From positions 1-64,000 of the forward strand of contig NZ_VOEJ01000005.1 of the NCBI RefSeq assembly GCF_007846085.1: 64,000 nucleotides of DNA. The letters run 5' to 3'. Below are positions 53,061 through 62,831 of this stretch, piece after piece (the first letter of the stretch is position 1; every line of letters begins with the position of its first letter). This DNA is from Mucilaginibacter pallidiroseus (GTDB lineage: Bacteria; Bacteroidota; Bacteroidia; Sphingobacteriales; Sphingobacteriaceae). A program made the position numbers and the translations under genes. Under the pieces are notes generated by a model. It was given only the letters and a program-made list of their open reading frames with translations, had not been told where the DNA came from and ran no database searches.

Positions 53061-54065
53061 TTAGTGTGATGCTTGAAATTTGTGCGTTTCGTTTTGTATC
53101 TCCATAACAATTTCTTCTAATGTTACGGTTGCGCTGCCTACCTGCCTAATTACAATTGCTGCAGCATAATTAGCAATCTCGCAAGCCTCGTCCAGGTCAA
53201 AGCCCAATGCCACAAAAAATGAAATGGTGGCTAAAACGGTGTCGCCGGCGCCAGTTACATCGTATACCTCCGTAGCTTTTACAGGCAGGTTTGTAATGCC
53301 TTTTTTATTAAAAATTGATATCCCTTCTTCTGATAAAGTCACAACAAGGTTTTCAACTTCAGTTTGTTCAATAATAAGCTTTGCAGCCACTTGCAGATCA
53401 GCAATCGTATCAACTGAATCTACCTTAGCCGCAACAGCCAATTCGCTCCGGTTTGGTTTAATTACATATGCGCCGCTATACTTGGTATAATTACTTCCCT
53501 TAGGGTCAATAATAACTTTCTTTTGGTACTGCTTAGCAATCTGAATAATCCTCCTTGTAAGGTTTGAAGATAAAAAGCCCTTATTGTAATCAGATAAAAC
53601 AACTATGTCTGCATTTTGAATAAGAGGTTCCAGATGACCTATCACATGCGCTTCTGCAGCTACATTTAAGTTATGAGTGCTTTCTTTATCAAGGCGGGCA
53701 AGTTGATGGCCTTCCACCAGTATCCTGGTTTTTACAGTTGTTGCCCGGTCTTTGTCTCTAAGTATACAATCAGTATTAACACCTTCACGCTTCAATATTT
53801 CTGAAACCTGATCTGCAGGCACGTCATCCCCCGTTGCACAGCTGATAGACACATTTGCGCCAAGTGCTACAAGGTTTTGCACAACATTGCCAGCACCGCC
53901 AAGCGTATATGTTTCCGCCTTCAAATTTACAACTGGGACAGGGGCCTCTGGCGATAATCGGCTTGCTTTCCCCGTCATATAATGGTCAATCATTATATCA
54001 CCAATCACCAGTAAATTTGGACGACAGCCTGCCGACTGCAAATCTTTGAGTTTGTCGATTAACAT
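53061..54065 (-). CDS. Heptose-7-phosphate kinase (RfaE1/HldE kinase domain)
   Basis: This 334-residue PfkB-family sugar kinase shows VIGDIMIDHYMTGKASRLSPEAPVPV, YTLGGAGNVVQNL, DPKGSNYTKYSG, and the anion hole VTGAGDTV with the catalytic Asp. It makes heptose 1,7-bisphosphate. It lacks the adenylyltransferase domain found in fused HldE. A decayed copy of that domain lies at 47993-48431, and no GmhB phosphatase is seen in the window. Confidence 0.9.
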   Translation of the reverse strand: MLIDKLKDLQSAGCRPNLLVIGDIMIDHYMTGKASRLSPEAPVPVVNLKAETYTLGGAGNVVQNLVALGANVSISCATGDDVPADQVSEILKREGVNTDCILRDKDRATTVKTRILVEGHQLARLDKESTHNLNVAAEAHVIGHLEPLIQNADIVVLSDYNKGFLSSNLTRRIIQIAKQYQKKVIIDPKGSNYTKYSGAYVIKPNRSELAVAAKVDSVDTIADLQVAAKLIIEQTEVENLVVTLSEEGISIFNKKGITNLPVKATEVYDVTGAGDTVLATISFFVALGFDLDEACEIANYAAAIVIRQVGSATVTLEEIVMEIQNETHKFQASH

Positions 54066-54104
54066 ATGTTTTTAAATATTTTTTTATTTGATATGAAAGG
54101 TATG

Positions 54105-55475
54105 CTAATAAGCATTTTCGTCGCCATTTATAACGTGAAATACCGTCATGAATATTATTTTTAAATCAAGCAGCATAGACCAGTTTTCCAGGTACCATAT
54201 ATCATGCTCAACTCTTTTTTGCATTAGTGTAGGGTCTTTCGTTTCACCTCTGTATCCGCTTACTTGAGCCCAACCAGTAATTCCCGATTTCAGGAAATGC
54301 CTAACCATGTATTGATTTATAATCTGGCTATACTCGCTGGTATGAGTAAGTATATGTGGCCGGGGGCCAACTACGCTCATCTCGCCTAAAAACACATTGA
54401 AGAATTGCGGTAATTCATCAAGGCTTGTTTTCCTTAGAAACCTGCCTATTGGCGTAATTCTGTCATCATTAATAGTTGCCTGCTTTTCGCCTGCATTCAT
54501 TCGCATGCTTCTAAACTTGTAGCATACAAAGTCTTTGTTATCTTTTCCGCTTCGCAACTGTTTAAATAGTATCGGACCGGGGCTCTGAAGCTTGATAATT
54601 AAACCAATTATCGGGTATAGCCAGCTTATGATAAATACAATAACCAATGAGCTGAATATCAGGTCAAACAACCGTTTTTTAACTCGGTTCTCTATCTCTT
54701 CAAGTGGCTCATGTCTATGACTTAGAACTGAAAATTCGCCCATGTAGCTAAGTTTAAGATGATTTACCATAGATTCTGACATATCTGGTATAAGCTTTAG
54801 ACGAAGGCAATTCTTCTCAGCCTGTTTCTGAAGCAACTCAAATTCATGAATCCTGTCTGTTGACAGGGACATGTATATGTCTTTTATGCCGCTGTCAGCT
54901 GCGGATTTAAGTTGCCCGACGATCGATGGTAAAACCTGACCGTGAGCATCGAGATATGACGTGCTATGTTGATCCAAGAAACCCTCGAACGCAAAATAGC
55001 TATCACGCTCTTTGAAAAAGCCCGCCAGCCGTAATGCCATTGGATTGTTGCCGATAACCGCCACTGAGCGCGCGATTTTAAAGTGCTTTTTAAATAGTTT
55101 TTCCGACAGAAAATATAGGTAACTATTAACTGTCATGCATAGAAACATAATGATGTAAAAAAGCAAAGTAGAGCTAATTACATCAGCAGACCCTTTAGAT
55201 AGCAATATGTAAGGCGTAAACAGGATACTAAAAAGTGTCAAGCTCTTAAATGTAAGCGTGTAACTGTTACGTTGACTATGCAAAAACTTACGATTATAAA
55301 GGCCGAAATATATGGCTGTAAAAACCCAAATGTAGTTTGCAACAACCAATTGACTTGTAAAACTATTAACACCAAAATTGCTATGACTAAAAGCTACGAT
55401 AAAAGCAAAATTGGTTATTAAAATGTCTATTACAGACATTGCCATGTAAACTAAATAAAGGTAGCGTGTTTTCAT
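54105..55475 (-). CDS. Polyprenyl-phosphate sugar-1-phosphate transferase (initiating enzyme)
   Basis: The 456-residue membrane protein has about four N-terminal helices, a middle nucleotide-binding-like part, and a C-terminal bacterial sugar transferase domain. That domain shows KRLFDLIFSSLVIVFI, SPGPILFKQLRSGKDNKDFV, CYKFRSM, LDELPQFFNVFLGEMSVVGP and GITGWAQVSGYRG. It moves the first sugar phosphate onto undecaprenyl phosphate and so starts repeat-unit assembly. A hairpin separates it from the dehydrogenase gene upstream. Confidence 0.93.
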   Translation of the reverse strand: MKTRYLYLVYMAMSVIDILITNFAFIVAFSHSNFGVNSFTSQLVVANYIWVFTAIYFGLYNRKFLHSQRNSYTLTFKSLTLFSILFTPYILLSKGSADVISSTLLFYIIMFLCMTVNSYLYFLSEKLFKKHFKIARSVAVIGNNPMALRLAGFFKERDSYFAFEGFLDQHSTSYLDAHGQVLPSIVGQLKSAADSGIKDIYMSLSTDRIHEFELLQKQAEKNCLRLKLIPDMSESMVNHLKLSYMGEFSVLSHRHEPLEEIENRVKKRLFDLIFSSLVIVFIISWLYPIIGLIIKLQSPGPILFKQLRSGKDNKDFVCYKFRSMRMNAGEKQATINDDRITPIGRFLRKTSLDELPQFFNVFLGEMSVVGPRPHILTHTSEYSQIINQYMVRHFLKSGITGWAQVSGYRGETKDPTLMQKRVEHDIWYLENWSMLLDLKIIFMTVFHVINGDENAY

Positions 55476-55527
55476 ATTAGATCTTAGTATAGTTCGGGAT
55501 GATAAACAACCTGTAACTATTTACCAA

Positions 55528-55561
55528 AATAAATCAATGCTCAAAAAAGCATTGATTTATT
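55528..55561 (-). terminator. Hairpin between the dehydrogenase and sugar-transferase genes
   Basis: AATAAATCAATGC and GCATTGATTTATT form a perfect 13-bp stem over eight bases. On the minus strand the stem is followed by TTGG and little T-run, so it could be an attenuator or stability element rather than a full stop. Confidence 0.55.
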
Positions 55562-55659
55562 AGGTGCCACCGCAATATACATCCAATTTAAAAGATAGCT
55601 TTGCGAGGGGATATTGTTGGATAGTTAATGTGAAATTGTGTGTATAAAACGTTTGTTTT

Positions 55660-56991
55660 TTATACGCTTTGTGTCTGATAGCTCCCGACTGTTGCACGCC
55701 CCATACTATTGTAGTAAAAGCCGATGTCGTTCATTTTAGCAACATCAAACAGGTTTCGGCCATCAAATATTACTTTGCTGCCCAACAGATTGCTCATTTT
55801 AATAAAGTCAGGATTTCTGAAAACACTCCACTCGGTCAATATCAGTAAAGCATCTGCTCCGTTTAATGCATCATATTGATTTTCTGCGTAAGTAATTGTT
55901 GCGCCCAATAACTGCTCAACATTTTTCATAGCTTCCGGGTCATAAACATTTACCTTGGCACCGCTACTTAACAGTTCATCAATCACCTGTAAAGCAGGTG
56001 CTTCGCGGATGTCGTCCGTCTCTGGCTTAAAGGCCAGTCCCCATAATGCAAATGTTTTGCCAGTTAAATCATCTCCGTAAAAGGCCTTGATTTTACTAAC
56101 CAAAACCGATTTTTGGAGCGCATTTACATCCATTACCGCGTTTAGAATCTTAAATTCATAGTCGTTTTCAGAAGCTGATCTTGCCAAAGCCTGAACATCT
56201 TTCGGGAAACAGCTGCCGCCGTAACCAATTCCAGAAAACAGAAAGCGCTTGCCAATACGCTCGTCAGCACCAATGCCAAGTCTGATCATGTCAACGTCTG
56301 CACCTACCTTCTCGCAAAGGTTAGCAACTTCGTTCATGAATGATATTTTTGTAGCCAAAAACGAATTTGCTGCATATTTGGTCAGTTCGGACGATCGTTC
56401 GTCCATAAACACAATTGGGTTACCTTGGCGCACATAAGGCGCGTAAAGTTCGTTTAATAGTCCTTTGGCAGTCTCATCGGTTGTACCGATTACAATCCTG
56501 TCTGGCTTCATAAAATCCTCGATAGCAACACCTTCCCGCAAGAATTCAGGATTTGAAACTACTGCTACCTCGACATCTGTATACTGCTTGAAAATAGCTT
56601 TCACTTTATCAGCGGTGCCTACCGGTACAGTGGATTTGGTGACAATCACCTTGTATGACGATATCGTTAACGCAATGTCTCTTGATGCACCAAGCACATA
56701 ACTTAAATCAGCTGCGCCATCACCTCCCGGAGGAGTCGGTAAAGCCAAAAAGATAATTGTTGCCTCTGATACTGCTTCGGCAAGGTTAGTAGTGAAGTGA
56801 AGCCTATGCTCCGCAATGTTGCGGTGCAGCAATGTCTGTAAGCCGGGCTCATATATTGGTGACTGACCTTCGCGCAACATATCAACCTTTTGCTGATTGA
56901 TGTCCACGCATGTAACATCATTTCCGGTTTCTGCTAAACAAGTACCTGTTACAAGGCCTACGTAGCCTGTTCCAATAACTGCAATTTTCAT
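55660..56991 (-). CDS. UDP-glucose/GDP-mannose dehydrogenase family protein
   Basis: About 443 residues from the ATG at 56989-56991 (MKIAVIGTGYVGLVTGTCLA). NAD-binding glycine motif at the start; catalytic Cys in GIGYGGSCFPKDVQAL. TVPVGTADKVKAIF and VVSNPEFLREGVAIEDFMKP are typical. It oxidises a nucleotide sugar to the uronate, most likely UDP-glucose to UDP-glucuronate. The frame is open further upstream (57039), but that overlaps the previous gene. Confidence 0.93.
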   Translation of the reverse strand: MKIAVIGTGYVGLVTGTCLAETGNDVTCVDINQQKVDMLREGQSPIYEPGLQTLLHRNIAEHRLHFTTNLAEAVSEATIIFLALPTPPGGDGAADLSYVLGASRDIALTISSYKVIVTKSTVPVGTADKVKAIFKQYTDVEVAVVSNPEFLREGVAIEDFMKPDRIVIGTTDETAKGLLNELYAPYVRQGNPIVFMDERSSELTKYAANSFLATKISFMNEVANLCEKVGADVDMIRLGIGADERIGKRFLFSGIGYGGSCFPKDVQALARSASENDYEFKILNAVMDVNALQKSVLVSKIKAFYGDDLTGKTFALWGLAFKPETDDIREAPALQVIDELLSSGAKVNVYDPEAMKNVEQLLGATITYAENQYDALNGADALLILTEWSVFRNPDFIKMSNLLGSKVIFDGRNLFDVAKMNDIGFYYNSMGRATVGSYQTQSV

Positions 56992-57031
56992 ATTTTTATA
57001 ATTAAATGGTGAATGTGTTTTTGTAAGCGTA

Positions 57032-57922
57032 TTACTCACGCTGAGCAGATTTGCCCATGCTTACCTTAAATTTTTCTTTAGCGGTGACAACAGATAAATA
57101 GTACCTGATGTAAAAAACAAGCAGCTTTTGCGCTACGTGCATCTGTTTACCCTTGGCTATAATCAAAGGAATACTTTTTACCGGCGGGCGTAAATCATAT
57201 AAAAGCTTAACAGCTGCCTGCAATATGTTAGGCGACGATTTTTTAATGCCGGCCTGGCCCCCACCTACTCTTTTGGCTTTCTTTACCAATTCTGCAAGAT
57301 GATGCCTTGCTGGATGGCTCACTATAACATTATCAGCATACAAGATTTGGAAACCAGCGTTACGCGCCCTTACCGCCCACTCGTAATCGCCGCCAGAAAG
57401 CAGGTCTTCACGAAACATGCCTACTTTTTCAAATACGTGCTTATAAGCGAACATGTTTGCGGTAACGCCGGTACCATCTTGCTCCACGTATATATCCTGA
57501 TTAAAGGCATAAACGGTTTCATAAAGTTCGGCATTTGTTAATTTATCCGATTTGTAGTAAAGACGGATTTTTCCGGCAATGCGCTGATAATCTGTACCGT
57601 TTTCAAAAGCAGTTATCGCATTGCTAATCCAATCGCTGTCCGGAATACAATCCGAATCTGTAAATCCAATAATTTCGCCTTTTGATATCCGTATACCGGC
57701 ATTACGTGCTACATATGAGCCTGGTTGTTCCTCCACCACAACTTTGCAGTTGCCAGGCAAAAAATAACCTTCCGGCACTTTGTCGGCCGTGTAGTTATTC
57801 ACGACGATGATTTCGAACAGCTCGGAATCGTAGTCTTGATTAGATAGTGCTTGCAGGCACAAAGAAAGCCTTGCCCAATCTTTATAAGTTGGTATGATGA
57901 TCGAAACAAATTTCGGGGTCAT
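57032..57922 (-). CDS. Glycosyltransferase family 2
   Basis: This 296-residue GT-A enzyme shows VSIIIPTYKDWARLSLCLQA, GFTDSDCIPDSDWI (DxD), YVARNAGIRISKGE and LSGGDYEWAVRARNAGFQI. No membrane helix is seen. The donor is unknown. It precedes the dehydrogenase gene, consistent with one repeat-unit pathway. Confidence 0.9.
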   Translation of the reverse strand: MTPKFVSIIIPTYKDWARLSLCLQALSNQDYDSELFEIIVVNNYTADKVPEGYFLPGNCKVVVEEQPGSYVARNAGIRISKGEIIGFTDSDCIPDSDWISNAITAFENGTDYQRIAGKIRLYYKSDKLTNAELYETVYAFNQDIYVEQDGTGVTANMFAYKHVFEKVGMFREDLLSGGDYEWAVRARNAGFQILYADNVIVSHPARHHLAELVKKAKRVGGGQAGIKKSSPNILQAAVKLLYDLRPPVKSIPLIIAKGKQMHVAQKLLVFYIRYYLSVVTAKEKFKVSMGKSAQRE

Positions 57923-57954
57923 AAAAGTTTATAATGAGTTAATGATTTTAAAAA

Positions 57955-58848
57955 CTACTTTAATTGCTTGACATACTGCCTTGCTTTGATTTTTACTTTA
58001 TGATATAAAGCAACCTTAGGCTGATGCACCTGTAATAAGCTGTTCACATACTCGGGGAATAAATACTGAAAAGACATGATCTCGGTGTATATATATAGAT
58101 CGATAGTTGACTTAAGCGCAGGTGTTAACTGGGATCGGTAGCGCAGTTCGTTTTTAATCTGTAACCGTAGGTTTACTCTGTTATTTAAGATTTGCTTTAA
58201 CTTAGTAAGATCCGTACTCTTTGATACTGAATTATTCGAAAAGTGAACAATTGTATTGATACTTTTATCTGTAATTACAACGGCCTTATTTTTTATAAGT
58301 CTGAACAACAAATCGTATTCCTGAGATGAAGTTAACGCCTCATCCCATCCGTTTACCGCGCGTAAAGCAGTAGCCCGCCATAGGTTTGAGCTCGTAATAC
58401 CTAATTTCGAGTTAATAAGCCCCCTCCAAATGTTTTGGTCGGTATAACGGGTTATCTCCGTTTTGCCATTATCATATTTAAGCAGACAATCCCCAGCCAC
58501 AACATCTGCGTTTGCTGCAAGTGCAAGATTTAGCTGCTGCTGAATCTTTTCGGGCAATAATTCGTCGTCTGCATCCAGAAACTGTATCCATTCGCCTTTA
58601 GCGTATTTCAAACCGTAATTACGTGCAGCGGGAGCACCTTTCTTTAGTTCCTGATATATTCTGATCAAATCAGGGTGCTTTGCCTGGTAATCTCTCATTA
58701 CCGCAAAAGTTTGATCAGTTGAATTATTATCAACAAGAATTAACTCAATATCTTTGATATCTTGCTTCAATACGCTCGTTATTGCTCTGTCAATAAAAGC
58801 TGCACAATTGTAACAGGGGATAATTATTGAAACCATAGGCATATTCAT
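57955..58848 (-). CDS. Glycosyltransferase family 2
   Basis: This 297-residue GT-A enzyme starts MNMPMVSIIIPCYNCAAFID, with GAPAARNYGLKYAKGEWIQF and DADD (the metal-binding site), and SSNLWRATALRAVNGWDEAL. It lies between the flippase and another GT2. Confidence 0.9.
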   Translation of the reverse strand: MNMPMVSIIIPCYNCAAFIDRAITSVLKQDIKDIELILVDNNSTDQTFAVMRDYQAKHPDLIRIYQELKKGAPAARNYGLKYAKGEWIQFLDADDELLPEKIQQQLNLALAANADVVAGDCLLKYDNGKTEITRYTDQNIWRGLINSKLGITSSNLWRATALRAVNGWDEALTSSQEYDLLFRLIKNKAVVITDKSINTIVHFSNNSVSKSTDLTKLKQILNNRVNLRLQIKNELRYRSQLTPALKSTIDLYIYTEIMSFQYLFPEYVNSLLQVHQPKVALYHKVKIKARQYVKQLK

Positions 58849-58856
58849 TGATGAAA

Positions 58857-60323
58857 CTATTTTTTACGAAAACCGGTGTAAAAGGCCATCAATTCAGTTT
58901 TCATAAATAACCATATGATAGAGCTGTAGCAAGCCATAGTGATTATTCCAGTAATAACATAATTTACCCCGGCAGCCTTTACCAGGTAAGCAACAATCGT
59001 GGTAATTATTGCGTCAATAACCGGTGGCTTAATAGCCAATAAAAACTCTTTAAAGCTGATCTTGATAGGGATTAAATAGTTGAAGGTGTACTGCGCCACC
59101 AAGACAACAATAAATTTATTAAGCAAAATAGCCCAGGCGGCACCTAATATGCCATAGTAATAGATACCTACAGCTAATGATGGAACAAAAATAGCCGCCT
59201 TCAATATCTGTTGCTTCATCTCCAGACCTGGTTTGCCCAGCCCCCTTAACAAGGCGGTATTACCGCTCACTAAAATGTGCAGCATTACCGAAAAAGATAA
59301 TATTTGCAGCGGCCCAACAGTTCCGGCCCACTTAGCGCCGAAAATGTTGACCACAAACTGATCGCCCGCTACAATAAAATAAGTCATGATCGGGAATATA
59401 AACAGACAGTTAAAAAGCACAACCTTTAAGTAGTATTTCTTTAACAGCTCAGGATCGTTTTGCTTTTTACCGTAAATAGGGTACATAACACTATTGATAA
59501 CAGCCATCAATCTACTTCTGAAGGTATCCGTAAGTACGAATGCCAATGTGTAAATACCAAGAGATGAAGCGCCCAACAGTTTACCGATTAACAGATAATC
59601 GATATTGTTATATAAGTAATTTAAAATATTAGATCCGGTAGTGTAAACTCCAAAACCAAATACATCTTTAAAAGCTTGTTTTTCTAAAATAAACGCCGGT
59701 TTCCACTTTGTTGCGTTAAAATACAAAGGCATGGCAAAAAACAAATTGGCTACAGAATTAAACACAAGCGCCCAAACCCCTGCGCCCATAAAGGCCATTA
59801 TAAGAGCAATGACACCTGCGAGTATATTTGATGTATTATCTATAAATGCCAGCTTCTTAAAGTTCATTTCTTTAGTAAGCTGTGCTTTGTGTACAAGGTT
59901 AACCGGGCTAACCAATATCCCTATGCTTAATACAGGGATAATTTGCTGCAACATTGGTTCGTGATAAAATACCGCTGCGAGTTTGGCTACAACTAAGCTC
60001 ATGATGGCAAACAAACAAACGGACCATATTACCCCTACCCAAAACGCGGTGTGAAAGTGCTCCTTACGTAAATCTTCAACTTTACGCTGTACTAAAGCTG
60101 AACCAACGCCCAAATCATTCAACACCTGCACAAATCCGGTAAAAACCACAGCCATACCAACAAGGCCAAACTGCCCCGGAAATAATAATTTCGCTAAAAT
60201 TAGTTTTAATCCGAAAGCAAAGGATTGATTTACGACAAGTTGTAAGAAATTCCAAAATATCCCGCTTGTAACAAGTTTCTTATCGTTTTGTAAAGCAGGT
60301 TGCTTAACAGTAGTATCCATCAA
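58857..60323 (-). CDS. Wzx-type polysaccharide flippase
   Basis: The 488-residue polytopic protein (about 12 helices) of the MVF/PST superfamily shows GIFWNFLQLVVNQSFAFGLK, FPGQFGLVGMAVVFTGFVQV, LNDLGVGSALVQRKV and the repeated helix pairs. It is expected to flip lipid-linked repeat units across the inner membrane. The gene lies 8 bp upstream of a GT2. Confidence 0.9.
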   Translation of the reverse strand: MMDTTVKQPALQNDKKLVTSGIFWNFLQLVVNQSFAFGLKLILAKLLFPGQFGLVGMAVVFTGFVQVLNDLGVGSALVQRKVEDLRKEHFHTAFWVGVIWSVCLFAIMSLVVAKLAAVFYHEPMLQQIIPVLSIGILVSPVNLVHKAQLTKEMNFKKLAFIDNTSNILAGVIALIMAFMGAGVWALVFNSVANLFFAMPLYFNATKWKPAFILEKQAFKDVFGFGVYTTGSNILNYLYNNIDYLLIGKLLGASSLGIYTLAFVLTDTFRSRLMAVINSVMYPIYGKKQNDPELLKKYYLKVVLFNCLFIFPIMTYFIVAGDQFVVNIFGAKWAGTVGPLQILSFSVMLHILVSGNTALLRGLGKPGLEMKQQILKAAIFVPSLAVGIYYYGILGAAWAILLNKFIVVLVAQYTFNYLIPIKISFKEFLLAIKPPVIDAIITTIVAYLVKAAGVNYVITGIITMACYSSIIWLFMKTELMAFYTGFRKK

Positions 60324-60346
60324 TTTTAATATTTATGCTTTACCGA

Positions 60347-61576
60347 TTATAATGTTGGCTTAGTAGCGATTGTAACCGCTTGGCTTACCAAGTCGCCGGT
60401 TACTTCTTTGTAAAGCGACAAATGTTTGCTTATATATTTTTGAACCGAAAAGTTCCTGGCTTCTCTTACGCAATTTGCTTTCTTTACGGCCAACTGTTCC
60501 CTGTTTTTTAAAATGTAACTTAATTGAGCTGCTAACTGCCCCTTACTGGGCGAAAATATCCAGGATGTGTCCGAGCTGTAAAGCTCTTTCAAGCCTCCTC
60601 GGTCTGATTGGCATACCGGTACCATGTACGACAACGATTCAATAACTATACGACCAAATGGCTCATTCCATAGCGCAGGGACCACTAATACATTTATGTT
60701 ATGGTAAAAGTCATCTTGCTTAACTACGCCTAAAAACTCACATTCCACATCATTGAGCTTAAGCTTAAGCTTAAGTTTGTTTATAAATCCCGGATTACCA
60801 TGGCCTGCAAATAATATCTTCAAATTAGATTTTTCTGCCACATCCAAGGAAGCTATTTCATCAACCATATAGCTTACCCCTTTGTCACTATCAATCCGGC
60901 CAATATAGCCAAACACAATTTTTTGGGTCGGCTCGCTTGTATTGAAGGAGGTGTTTCTCGTGTCAACCGCATTGTAAATCAGTCTGCTCTTTGCAGCGAT
61001 TTGTGGGTGATAAGACTGATATTTACTCAGTATAAAGTTGCTTATGCCAATAAACCTATCAGGGAATTTGAAAAAATGTTTTTTGACGCTGTGTGTCGTT
61101 TTGCAGGGGCTGCAAAGCGTATTACAATTATTACTATTATACAAACTGCATTTGTGGCACAACATATAATAATCGCGCATAGAATGTACTAACGGGATTT
61201 TCTGCTGTTTGATGATATACCACAAAAACGGCGAAAATCCTTGTATACTATTAGTATGTGCGATATCCGGTTGTATGCGCTTTAATATTGATTTTACCTT
61301 AAAATAATATAAAAAATTCAGCGAGTCGAGTAAGTGCCAGAACACTTTTAAAAACTGGGAATGCGGCTTTTTGTCGTAACTGTTAAAAATATTTAATTGT
61401 TTAATGCTAATTACAATTACCCCGTTTACTGTGTAAACTTTATCTTCAACACCAGTAGTTAATACATAAACCTGGTTGCCTGTAGCTCTTAACCCTTCAG
61501 CTAGTAGCTTTACTGAAATTTCTGCACCACCCACAAAAGCAGGAAAATAGTAGGTATTTGTAATTAATATTTTCAT
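60347..61576 (-). CDS. Glycosyltransferase family 4
   Basis: The 409-residue GT-B enzyme starts MKILITNTYYFPAFVGGAEI, with FGYIGRIDSDKGVSYMVDEI and the C-terminal EPFGRIVIESLSYMVPVCQS (E-x7-E-type site). A cysteine-rich segment (CHKCSLYNSNNCNTLCSPC) is unusual and may bind metal. It overlaps the next gene by 4 bp. Confidence 0.9.
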   Translation of the reverse strand: MKILITNTYYFPAFVGGAEISVKLLAEGLRATGNQVYVLTTGVEDKVYTVNGVIVISIKQLNIFNSYDKKPHSQFLKVFWHLLDSLNFLYYFKVKSILKRIQPDIAHTNSIQGFSPFLWYIIKQQKIPLVHSMRDYYMLCHKCSLYNSNNCNTLCSPCKTTHSVKKHFFKFPDRFIGISNFILSKYQSYHPQIAAKSRLIYNAVDTRNTSFNTSEPTQKIVFGYIGRIDSDKGVSYMVDEIASLDVAEKSNLKILFAGHGNPGFINKLKLKLKLNDVECEFLGVVKQDDFYHNINVLVVPALWNEPFGRIVIESLSYMVPVCQSDRGGLKELYSSDTSWIFSPSKGQLAAQLSYILKNREQLAVKKANCVREARNFSVQKYISKHLSLYKEVTGDLVSQAVTIATKPTL

Positions 61577-62745
61577 ACGGTTATAGCTTTTGACTGCACA
61601 CCTTCTGATACTTCCTGCGGCATTCCTTTTTGTAAAAGATACTTCCTTGTGACGAACGACCTTATCTTTAATACAAATGCAGCTTCATCAAATGACTCAG
61701 CATGTGCCCTTATAAAAGCCGGGCTAAAAGTTAAGGTCTCAAATAAATCGATAGCGCCTTTCAATGCAAGCGCAGTTTGCTCTTTAAAAAATAAGGCGGT
61801 GGCTGAAGCAGCGTCCGTTGTATAGGGAATCATTGTTTCTGTTACTCCGCCTTTACCGTAAGCTATTACAGGCCTTCCCGAAGCATTAGCTTCTAACGGT
61901 GTTATGCCATAGTCTTCTAATTGAGGAAATATAAATGCCTTACAATTAGCGTAGACCTGGGCAAGTTCTTCACGCGTTAAACCACTTAAAAATGTGATAT
62001 TAGGGCTGGATATTTTTCTAAGTTCATCTTCTCTTGAACCCTTGCCAACGATAACCAAGTTATGTTGCGGCATGCTTTTAAAAGCTTCGATAACCATATC
62101 CACTTTTTTATAAGACTCAAAGCGGGATACAACGAGGTAGTATTGCCCATAACCTTGTGAGACAAAAAAGTTGTCGCATTTTACTGAGGGGTTTATGATA
62201 GCAATTTCGGTCTTAGGTTGATAGGCTGCTTTAATCCTCGGAAGCACTTCTTGCGAATTGGTAATAAACCAACTAGTTTTATCAGCAAAACCTTTATCTA
62301 CACCCTTCATGTAGTTGATAACCTTTTGATATATAAATTTTTTGACACGGCCCGAGTTAGCTATCTTCTCATATGACTCAGAACTCCAAACCAATCTGAA
62401 GGGATTGTGGCAGTACGTTATAATTAGGGCATTACTTGCTGTTTTAACGTATTTTGCACAGTGTGTTGTTGACTGTAAAACAACGTCAAAAGCTGTTAAA
62501 TCCAGCTTTTGCATAGCCAATATGCCCAACGGAAAATAAAATCGTTTACAATTTTTTTCGCTCTTAAAGAGTTTACCGAACCAACTGGTTTTTATTTCAC
62601 AATCTCTGAATTCAGGATACGTGTTTTGCTCATCATAGCTAAGCGTATATATCGGAGCGTTTGGAAAAGCGTTGTGAAAGCTTAACGCAACCTGTTCTGC
62701 TCCGCCTTTACAAACCAGGTTGTCATGTACAATGGCGATTTTCAT
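61573..62745 (-). CDS. Glycosyltransferase family 4
   Basis: The 390-residue GT-B enzyme starts MKIAIVHDNLVCKGGAEQVA, with VVSRFESYKKVDMVIEAFKS and EDYGITPLEANASGRPVIAY then GKGGVTE. The 4-bp overlap (ATGA) with the downstream GT4 indicates translational coupling. Confidence 0.92.
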   Translation of the reverse strand: MKIAIVHDNLVCKGGAEQVALSFHNAFPNAPIYTLSYDEQNTYPEFRDCEIKTSWFGKLFKSEKNCKRFYFPLGILAMQKLDLTAFDVVLQSTTHCAKYVKTASNALIITYCHNPFRLVWSSESYEKIANSGRVKKFIYQKVINYMKGVDKGFADKTSWFITNSQEVLPRIKAAYQPKTEIAIINPSVKCDNFFVSQGYGQYYLVVSRFESYKKVDMVIEAFKSMPQHNLVIVGKGSREDELRKISSPNITFLSGLTREELAQVYANCKAFIFPQLEDYGITPLEANASGRPVIAYGKGGVTETMIPYTTDAASATALFFKEQTALALKGAIDLFETLTFSPAFIRAHAESFDEAAFVLKIRSFVTRKYLLQKGMPQEVSEGVQSKAITV

Positions 62746-62831
62746 AGTGTATTTATCGTGTTTAAAATTGGTAGTGATCTATTTCGACACCATACGGTGC
62801 TGCAAAATGATTTTCGCGCAAAAAGAAATGG

